Assembly: GCF_028595325.1 (NCBI RefSeq)
Contig: NZ_JAQQXR010000010.1
Coordinates: 1-64,000, forward strand
Direction: 5' to 3'
Length of the DNA: 64,000 bases
Source of the DNA: Janthinobacterium fluminis
GTDB lineage: Bacteria > Pseudomonadota > Gammaproteobacteria > Burkholderiales > Burkholderiaceae_D
In this document: one piece after another, positions 56,515-64,000 of the stretch
Layout of the letters: every line of letters starts with the position of its first letter
How positions within the stretch are numbered: the stretch's first letter is position 1
Translations under genes and position numbers: made by a program
The notes under the pieces: generated by a model
Told to the model about the DNA's origin: nothing
The model's database searches: none
What the model saw: only the letters and a program-made list of their open reading frames with translations

Positions 56515-57210
56515 ATGACGTATTTCGACCTCTCCCTGTTATTGTCCGGCAGCTATCACGACTGGCTGTTGTCCGGGCTACGGATTTCCCTCCAGTTAAG
56601 CGCCATCACGCTGGTGTTTGCGCTGCCGCTGGCCGTCGCCGTGGCCTTGCTGCGGCTGGCGCCCTCGCGCGCGCTGAACGGCTGCGGCTTTGCCTTCGTC
56701 GAGGCGATCCGCAATGTGCCGCTGCTGGCGCACATGCTGTTCTGGTATTTCGGCGCGCCGGAATTGCTGCCGCAGGCGTGGAAGGAGCGCCTGTACGCCG
56801 GCAATATCGAGGCCGTCGGCGCCGTGGTGGCGCTGACGCTGTACACGGCCGCCTACATGGCGGAGGATATCCGCAGCGGCATCCGCGCCATTCCGCCGCA
56901 GCAATTCGAGGCCGGCCGCGCGCTCGGCTTCGGCTTTCTGGCGACCATGCGCCTGCTCATCCTGCCGCAGGCGCTGCGCGTGACGGCGCCGCCGCTGATT
57001 TCGCAAACCCTGAATCTGTGGAAGAACACCAGCATCGCCACCGTGATCGGCGTGGCCGAGATGATGTACGAGGCGCAGCGCGTCGAGACGACGTCCTTCC
57101 GCAGCGTCGAGGCCTTCGCTTTCGCCACCGCCTGCTACCTGGCCGTGTCGCTGGCCATCGCCGCGCTGGCCGCCTGGGCGCAGCAGCGCCATGCGCGCGG
57201 GGGGGCGTGA
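56515..57210 (+). CDS. Amino acid ABC transporter permease 1 (HEQRo/GltJ type)
   Basis: A 231-residue permease with five helices and the family EAA segment ([34 protein letters not shown]). It starts at [10 protein letters not shown] after the SBP. It pairs with the second permease to form the channel. Its stop overlaps the next ATG (TGATG), so they are translated together. Confidence 0.93.
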   Translation: MTYFDLSLLLSGSYHDWLLSGLRISLQLSAITLVFALPLAVAVALLRLAPSRALNGCGFAFVEAIRNVPLLAHMLFWYFGAPELLPQAWKERLYAGNIEAVGAVVALTLYTAAYMAEDIRSGIRAIPPQQFEAGRALGFGFLATMRLLILPQALRVTAPPLISQTLNLWKNTSIATVIGVAEMMYEAQRVETTSFRSVEAFAFATACYLAVSLAIAALAAWAQQRHARGGA

Positions 57211-57901
57211 TGCTGGAGCTAATACAACATTACTGGGTCTACTTCTTCATCGGGCAATACCCGAACGGGCCGCTGGGGGGCCTCGCCCTGACGCTGTTGC
57301 TGGCGGCGCTGGGCCTGGTGCTCAGCCTGCCGCTCGGTTTGCTGCTGGGGCTGGCGCGGGTCAGCCCCTACCGGGCGCTGCGCTGGCCGGTGACGGCGCT
57401 GGTCTACGTGGTGCGCGGCACGCCGCTGCTGCTGGTGATCTTCTGGGCGTATTTTTTCCTGCCCAGCGTGACGGGCCACAAGACCGACCAGTTCACGACG
57501 ATGCTGGCGGCGCTGGTCATCTTCGACGGCGTCCACCTGGCCGAGATCGTCCGCGCCGGCATCCACGGTTTGCCGGCCGGACAGGTCGAATCGGCCCGCT
57601 CGCTGGGCCTAGGCTATGCGGCGGCGATGCGCTTTGTCGTGCTGCCGCAGGCCCTGCGCAATATGCTGCCCTCGCTGGTGAACCAGTTCGTTTCCACCAT
57701 CAAGGAAACCTCGCTCGGCTACATCATCGGCCTGACCGAGGTGGCCTTCATCGCCTCGCAAGTCAATGTGCAGGTGCTGACCAAATCGACCGAGGTGTAC
57801 TTCCTGCTGGGCCTCACTTATTTCATCCTGTGCTTCGGCCTGTCGCGCTTCGCCTTCTGGCTGGAGCAGCGCGGCGCCGGGCAGAAAAGAGTTATCGCCG
57901 C

Positions 57902-57905
<4 letters not shown>
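57210..57905 (+). CDS. Amino acid ABC transporter permease 2 (HEQRo/GltK type)
   Basis: A 231-residue permease, start [20 protein letters not shown], with helices and the EAA loop ([28 protein letters not shown] over two conserved stretches). It overlaps both neighbours by 1 and 4 bases. It is one of two channel subunits of the polar amino acid importer. Confidence 0.93.
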
Positions 57906-58645
<740 letters not shown>

Positions 58646-58699
58646 GTGTGTGACGGGCGTGAACCGGGCGCGGCGGAAGCTGCCGCAGCGCTGGCGCCT

Positions 58700-59206
58700 T
58701 TAACCGATGCGATTTGTCACGAACGCCTGGAAAAGAAAGCTCGTCAAATTGACCAGGGCGTGAGGGAGTGCCGTTGCGATGAAGGCGGATTTGAATGAGT
58801 GCTTCCGCCACGTCAGGTAGGCGGCTGAAAATATAAAAAAACTCCAGACCGTTCCAAAAAACCATATCGGCGCCGTCAATCCATGCAGGACGCCCCATAT
58901 CAAGGCCGCGGCCATCGCTGCGCCAGGCCTGTTTTTTATCGGAATCGACAAGATCGCAAGTGTGAGCGCCAGAAGCAGGCTTTCCACGGCGGGGGAGAAA
59001 ACCACGACGACGAAGAATTCAAGCCCGTTCGTGGAGGTCGCAGGGATGTTGGCATGGCGGTTGTCGCCGCCGATCAGCCCTATCGCCACGTAGACAATGG
59101 TGGCAAGTGCCAGCGATGGAATGATTGCTAAAAGAAACGATGAAAAACTGTGCCGCAGCAGGGTGGTGGAAGGGGGCGAGAATAGAAAGTGGCGTAATCG
59201 TTGCAT
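58700..59206 (-). CDS. CPBP-type (CAAX protease-like) membrane protein, candidate immunity protein
   Basis: A 168-residue protein with about five membrane helices (SFLLAIIPSLALATIVYVAI, FFVVVVFSPAVESLLLALTL, AAALIWGVLHGLTAPIWFFG and more). The motifs of CPBP glutamic proteases are present in part: VESLLLA where EExxxR is expected, LIWGVLHGL (FxxxH-like) and ALPHALVNL (HxxxN). It is shorter than most family members. Some CPBP proteins are immunity factors for bacteriocins. The two small genes upstream on the same strand have double-glycine leaders, so that role fits. The ribosome site (GGAATAAAAATAC) is weak. Confidence 0.75.
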   Translation of the reverse strand: MQRLRHFLFSPPSTTLLRHSFSSFLLAIIPSLALATIVYVAIGLIGGDNRHANIPATSTNGLEFFVVVVFSPAVESLLLALTLAILSIPIKNRPGAAMAAALIWGVLHGLTAPIWFFGTVWSFFIFSAAYLTWRKHSFKSAFIATALPHALVNLTSFLFQAFVTNRIG

Positions 59207-59375
59207 GTATTTTTATTCCAATACTGGCCATATATCATTGGCGAAAAAATGGCTGGATGCTGTATTTCAATATTTCCGAAAGATGATATTTTGGCGAGTA
59301 AATCTGGAATTGACATTGCTGGTTATGGGGTTAATATTTCAAAGTTGCAAAAAATACTTCTGAAATATTCAATAT

Positions 59376-59397
59376 GCCTGGCGTAAATACGCCAGGC
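59376..59397 (-). terminator. Hairpin downstream of the double-glycine peptide genes
   Basis: The perfect 8-base stem GCCTGGCG / CGCCAGGC has a six-base loop (TAAATA on the plus strand), 50 bases beyond the second peptide gene on the minus strand. It is followed by an AT-rich tail, ATATTGAATATTTC. It is likely a terminator, possibly leaky into the CPBP gene. Confidence 0.65.
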
Positions 59398-59446
59398 TGA
59401 TAATTCGATCGCGAACGATCAAATTCTATTCTCTGTCAGAGTTGAC

Positions 59447-59599
59447 TCAACTAGCTATCGCAGAACGAGAAGGGGCCTGAGGCAGGTTGCTCAGGGCTTC
59501 CCCAATGGCCTTCACCGCTCTGTGAGCAGATGCGCCGAGTTCATACATGCTTATTCCGCCCGCAACTTTGCTTATTTCAGCCTGATTTAATTCAATCAT
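59447..59599 (-). CDS. Double-glycine-leader peptide 1 (putative class II bacteriocin subunit)
   Basis: A 50-residue peptide. The leader MIELNQAEISKVAGG fits the M-x-E-L-N-x-x-E-I-x-x-V-x-G-G consensus recognised by C39-type exporter peptidases. Cleavage after GG would release a 35-residue core, with a helical ASAHRAVKAIGEALSN centre and a Pro/Ser-rich end. GAGGG stands a few bases before the ATG (TTGAGGGATTT). It is 27 bases downstream of peptide 2 in the same transcript and AT-richer than the surrounding genes. Core activity is untested; it could equally be a signalling peptide. Confidence 0.75.
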   Translation of the reverse strand: MIELNQAEISKVAGGISMYELGASAHRAVKAIGEALSNLPQAPSRSAIAS

Positions 59600-59626
59600 A
59601 AATCCCTCAATATAAACAGTGTTAAT

Positions 59627-59788
59627 TTATTGTACGGAATCCCAGCCTGCTTTAAATTCCTTGGCTGCACCGACTGCATATTGGCCAATCGCTGACGCGG
59701 CGATGGCTCTGGCAGCAAACTTAAGAGCCTCAGCGGCTGGTCCCGCCCCGCTGACTTCATTAATTTCCATTACATTCAATTCTTGCAT
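59627..59788 (-). CDS. Double-glycine-leader peptide 2 (putative class II bacteriocin subunit)
   Basis: A 53-residue peptide whose leader MQELNVMEINEVSGAG matches the same consensus (E-L-N, E-I-N-x-V-S-G), with GA in place of GG. The core is Ala/Gly-rich (AAEALKFAARAIAASAIGQY, then AVGAAKEFKAGWDSVQ) with several small-xxx-small repeats, as in membrane-permeabilising helices. GGAGACACC is the ribosome site for the ATG at 59788; an in-frame ATG at 59815 lacks one. Promoter elements lie 79 bases upstream of the ATG. Together with peptide 1 it looks like a two-peptide bacteriocin pair. Confidence 0.75.
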   Translation of the reverse strand: MQELNVMEINEVSGAGPAAEALKFAARAIAASAIGQYAVGAAKEFKAGWDSVQ

Positions 59789-59866
59789 GGTGTCTCCAAG
59801 TTTGGTTTGTTTCATTGATAGGAAAACAGATGAAGCTCCAACGGGGAGTTGGATTCTTCGATGCTC

Positions 59867-59895
59867 ATCTTAGATATGTTTTATTTTTATGTCAA
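59867..59895 (-). promoter_or_regulatory. Near-consensus sigma70 promoter of the peptide operon
   Basis: The -35 TTGACA (59890-59895, perfect) and the -10 TAAGAT (59867-59872) are separated by exactly 17 bases in an AT-rich setting. Transcription would start near 59860, giving about 70 bases of leader before peptide 2. It is one of the clearest promoters in the window. Confidence 0.75.
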
Positions 59896-60259
59896 TATTA
59901 TTTTTAATTCAATTATTTTCTTGTGGTAATGGTGAGAGCCGGTCATATGATCAGGAACGTGTTGAGACAACGATTTTCGCGGTGCAATGGACTGCCCGTG
60001 CAGGTCCGAAGATGTTCGCTGTAAGTTGAACCGCAGATGTTCTGGGCGGAAAATATCTTGGCGAATGCGCGCTGTGTTGGGGGGCTGGTACGGTGTCTTG
60101 CGAATATTGAATGCCGAAAATTTCTGACAGTCAGCAAAGAATTGGCAAACAAAACTACGTGAACTGGCAGTCGCCCCGGCTCAGCTTCTTCTTGGCAGTG
60201 GCCGAACTGATATTCGACGGGTAAGGTGAAAATGGTATGGGACAAACGACCTTACCCGC
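59896..60259. other. Unassigned region upstream of the peptide promoter
   Basis: About 360 bases of lower-GC sequence with no confident gene. A minus-strand frame at 59943-60245 would need a TTG start and reads unlike a folded protein. A short plus-strand frame (ATG near 60110) encodes about 37 residues of no known type. It may be the remnant of a gene once linked to the peptide locus. Confidence 0.4.
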
Positions 60260-60787
60260 CTACAGAATGATGGAGCCGTCCGGCCCCCATTTGACCTTCA
60301 GGATGCCGGGTTCCTCCTCTTCGAGCCGCCTGGCTTCCCGCTCCTGCGCCGTCAGGCCCGCCTGCTTCTGCTGCGCTTCGTCGAACAGCCGCTGTGCCTC
60401 GACCAGGCGGTCGCGCTGCTGCAGCGCCAGGCGGATGGTGTCGCGCAGCTCGCCCGGCTGCCAGGGCTTGGGGATCAGCCGGAACACCTGGGCGTCGTTG
60501 ATGGCGCCGACCGCCGTATCGAATTCCGTCGACGCCGTCAGCATCATCCGCACCGTCGTCGGCGCGACGTCCTTCATGATATTCAGGAATTCCACGCCGC
60601 GCATTTTCGGCATGCGCTGGTCGGAAATGACCAGGTCGAACTGGCATTCGCAGCAGCGCGCCAGCGCGGCCGCCGCGCTGGTGAAGAGCTCGATGTGCAG
60701 GTCGTCGATGCGCAGCAGCTGGCGCATGCTGCGCTGCAGCGCGTGCAGCACGTTGATTTCATCGTCGACGAGCAAAAAGCGCCGCAT
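60260..60787 (-). CDS. Stand-alone response regulator (receiver plus coiled tail)
   Basis: A 175-residue protein: receiver with FLLVDDEINVLHALQRSM, phospho-acceptor in FDLVISDQRMPKMRGVEF, and KPWQPGELRDTIRL. It then has an Arg/Glu/Gln-rich coiled tail (QREARRLEEEEPGILKVKWG) ending DGSIIL. No output DNA-binding domain. Its ATG overlaps the stop of the HD-GYP-like gene by one base (TGATG). It is probably part of a phosphorelay with the adjacent kinase. Confidence 0.88.
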   Translation of the reverse strand: MRRFLLVDDEINVLHALQRSMRQLLRIDDLHIELFTSAAAALARCCECQFDLVISDQRMPKMRGVEFLNIMKDVAPTTVRMMLTASTEFDTAVGAINDAQVFRLIPKPWQPGELRDTIRLALQQRDRLVEAQRLFDEAQQKQAGLTAQEREARRLEEEEPGILKVKWGPDGSIIL

Positions 60788-62111
60788 CACGCCTCCTTCG
60801 GCAGGTACACGCGTATCGTCAGGCGCCCGCCGCTTTTCGCCTCGAAGTCCTGCACCTGCTGGATCAGGCGGGCGTCGAGCACGTGATCGGCCGCCAGCAG
60901 CATCAAGCCGTCGCGGCTGATCAGGTCGCGCGACAGTTTCATGCCCGGCACCAGCTCGCCGGACAGGGCGGCGACGTCGCCGCTGGCCGCGTCGGCGCTG
61001 CCGCCGTCGATCAACTGGCGGAAGGCCGCCACCACCGTCGGGTCGTAGCGCTTGCCGCTGCTGTCGTAGATCAGTTGCTTGGCCTCGTCGGCGCGCAGCT
61101 GGCGCTGCACCATCGCGCCGATCTGCAGATTGTCGTAGTCGGACGCCAGCGCCAGGATGCGCGCGCCCAGCGGAATGGCCAGGCCGGCCAGCGCGTCGGG
61201 GAAGCCGGCGCCGTCGAAGCGCTCCATCTGCGAGCGCAGGATGGTGGCGGCGCCGCGCAAGTCTTCCAGCGCCATCAGCAGTTGCTCGGCGCGCACCGGG
61301 TGCTTGCGGAACAGGCCCAGGGTGTCGCCCGTCATCATCGTCAGCGGCGTTTCCAGCAACTCGTCGCTAAAGCCGATCTTGCCGATGTCGAGCAGCAGGG
61401 CGGCGATGAACAGTTCCTGGATTTCCTTGGCCGGCAAGGCCATCTCGACGCCGATGCGGCGCGCCAGGTCGGCCGTGCGGCGCGAGTGGCCGTTCAGGCT
61501 GCCGCCGCGCATTTCGATGATGCTGGAGAAGAGCTTGATCGTCGTGACGAAGTTGGTTTTCAGCTTGTCGTTGGCCTGCAACACCTCGTCGTGGGTCTTC
61601 TTCAGTTGCAGGGTGCGCGCCTCGACCTTTGCCTCCAGGCTCTGGTTGAGCGTCTTCAGCGCCTCGTTCTGCTGCTGCGTGAGTTTTTCCAGGCGCAGCT
61701 TTTCCTGTTCCAGCACGCGCCGTTCGAGCGCGTGGCGCACCACCAGCGCGATGTCGTTGTCGTCCCAGGGCTTGGTGATGTAGCGGTAGATCTCGCCGCA
61801 GTTGATGGCGTCGAGGATGGACTGGATGTCGGAGTAGCCCGTCAGCAGCAGGCGGATGACGTCGGGCCAGCGCTGCCGCACCTGGGCGAGGAATTGGGCG
61901 CCGTCCATTTCCGGCATGCGCATGTCGGAGATGACCAGGTCGACCAGCTCCGTCTCCAGCACTTGCAGGCCGGCCGCGCCGCCCTCGGCGGTCAGCACCC
62001 GGTAACCCTTGGCGCGGAACAGCCGCCGCAGCGAGGACAGGATGTTCGGCTCGTCGTCGACGCACAGCAGCGTCAGGGGCGGCGGCGCCGCCGGCGCGAA
62101 TGGGGCTACGG

Positions 62112-62115
<4 letters not shown>
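60787..62115 (-). CDS. Response regulator with degenerate HD-GYP output domain (RpfG-like)
   Basis: A 442-residue protein: receiver (LLCVDDEPNILSSLRRLF; phospho-acceptor in VISDMRMPEMDG), a coiled coil, then an HD-GYP-type domain. The domain is degraded. LLLDIGKIG replaces LHDIGKIG, so the HD His is gone; DGAGFP replaces DGSGYP; and the HHE before it is SQME. KHPVRAEQLL is retained. It is therefore unlikely to hydrolyse cyclic-di-GMP, and may bind it or act as a protein switch. Its ATG overlaps the kinase stop as ATGA, and its stop overlaps the next start. Confidence 0.9.
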
Positions 62116-63611
<1,496 letters not shown>

Positions 63612-63626
63612 GCGGCGCGTCCCCCT

Positions 63627-64000
63627 TCAGCCGACCAGGATCTGGCTCATGTCCTGGAACGCCAGTTCCGTGTCGCGGAACAGTTCCAGGAACACCTCGT
63701 CGCTCAGCGCCAGCGTGCGCCAGACCCGCTGCGACAGCGGCGGCACCAGGTCGTCCTCCTGGCCGGACAGGTCGAGGGCGTGGGCCAGGATGTTGGCCAC
63801 GTGGATGGTCAGCGGCAGCGAGACGACGTCCTGCTCGCGCAACTCGTGGTGCAGGGCGACGGCGCTCTGTATGGCGGCGGGAAATTTCCAGTAGGCGGCC
63901 AGCGCGCTGCCGACGGCGGCGTGGTCGAGGCCGAAGACGGCGCGCTCGGCCTCGGCGCTGCCGCAGTCGTGCTGGCGGCGCCAACTGGCCACTTCCTCGT
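63627..64000 (-). CDS. HDOD-domain protein, C-terminal part (cut by window edge)
   Basis: The last 124 or so residues are visible; the gene continues past 64000. The pattern VFGLDHAAVGSALAAYWKFP, IQSAVALHHE and ILAHALDLSG is typical of the HDOD domain, a non-catalytic HD-like fold found in bacterial signalling proteins. It ends at TAG... FQDMSQILVG. It precedes the kinase gene by about 16 bases on the same strand and is probably the first gene of that signalling cassette. Confidence 0.85.
   Translation of the reverse strand, partial: EEVASWRRQHDCGSAEAERAVFGLDHAAVGSALAAYWKFPAAIQSAVALHHELREQDVVSLPLTIHVANILAHALDLSGQEDDLVPPLSQRVWRTLALSDEVFLELFRDTELAFQDMSQILVG

Noticed and set aside
59097..59386. 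Short plus-strand frames between the CPBP gene and peptide 1
   Set aside because: No ribosome sites; they overlap the CPBP start region and the terminator hairpin.
59943..60245. A 100-codon minus-strand frame upstream of the peptide promoter
   Set aside because: It needs a TTG start with a poor ribosome site, and the translation resembles no folded protein.

Overview
The window looks like chromosome of a high-GC Gram-negative betaproteobacterium, most likely Oxalobacteraceae (Massilia, Janthinobacterium or Duganella type). This is judged from overall gene content: MASE1 hybrid kinases, several glycine-zipper lipoproteins, DUF3309 and lmo0937 micro-proteins, a PF10136 membrane protein, DctBD and a glutaryl-CoA dehydrogenase. 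The call is by family recognition only; no database search was possible. About 56 protein genes are supported, two of them cut by the window ends. No rRNA, tRNA, CRISPR array, prophage or complete insertion sequence was seen.

Layout. 1-6.8 kb: the start of an L-lactate permease gene, a MASE1-PAS-PAS hybrid kinase with two receiver domains, and a DUF1800/DUF1501 pair. 6.9-13.3 kb: a small gene under tandem LexA-like boxes; a PAP2 phosphatase - lipid kinase - metallophosphoesterase operon; and, convergent to it, a PF10136 membrane protein coupled to a phospholipase D-type lipoprotein. 13.5-18.7 kb: a porin, a class IV aminotransferase and an M16 protease. 18.7-32.1 kb: an envelope and stress region with four glycine-zipper proteins, three OmpA-domain proteins, AsmA, a BON lipoprotein, two tiny membrane proteins, a ferritin-like protein, a YqjD/YqjE-type operon, a patatin phospholipase and an AI-2E-type permease. 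32.4-42.8 kb: alpha-2-macroglobulin with PBP1C, then an S9 peptidase.

42.8-51.3 kb is one long minus-strand run: an ABC importer of the NrtA/SsuA/TauA type, glutaryl-CoA dehydrogenase, a CaiB-type CoA-transferase and the DctB/DctD two-component system. It suggests uptake and catabolism of a dicarboxylate or its precursor. 51.6-58.6 kb holds a collagen-like lipoprotein, a winged-helix-like protein, an M90 peptidase, a PAS kinase and a complete polar amino acid ABC importer (SBP, two permeases, ATPase). 60.2-64 kb is a signalling cassette: HDOD protein, PAS kinase, degenerate HD-GYP regulator and a stand-alone receiver.

The most novel-looking part is the AT-richer stretch at about 58.7-60.2 kb. 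It has a near-consensus sigma70 promoter driving two short genes with double-glycine-type leaders (53 and 50 residues), then a terminator-like hairpin and a CPBP-type membrane protein. This is the architecture of a two-peptide bacteriocin (or peptide signal) with an immunity candidate, and no exporter is in view. Other notable points are an orphan gene under two SOS boxes, a MITE whose 4-bp target duplication supplies the stop codon of an OmpA gene, a lipid kinase gene with no conventional start codon, a 23-bp perfect palindrome with a second divergent copy, and five 12-bp tandem repeats inside a kinase gene.
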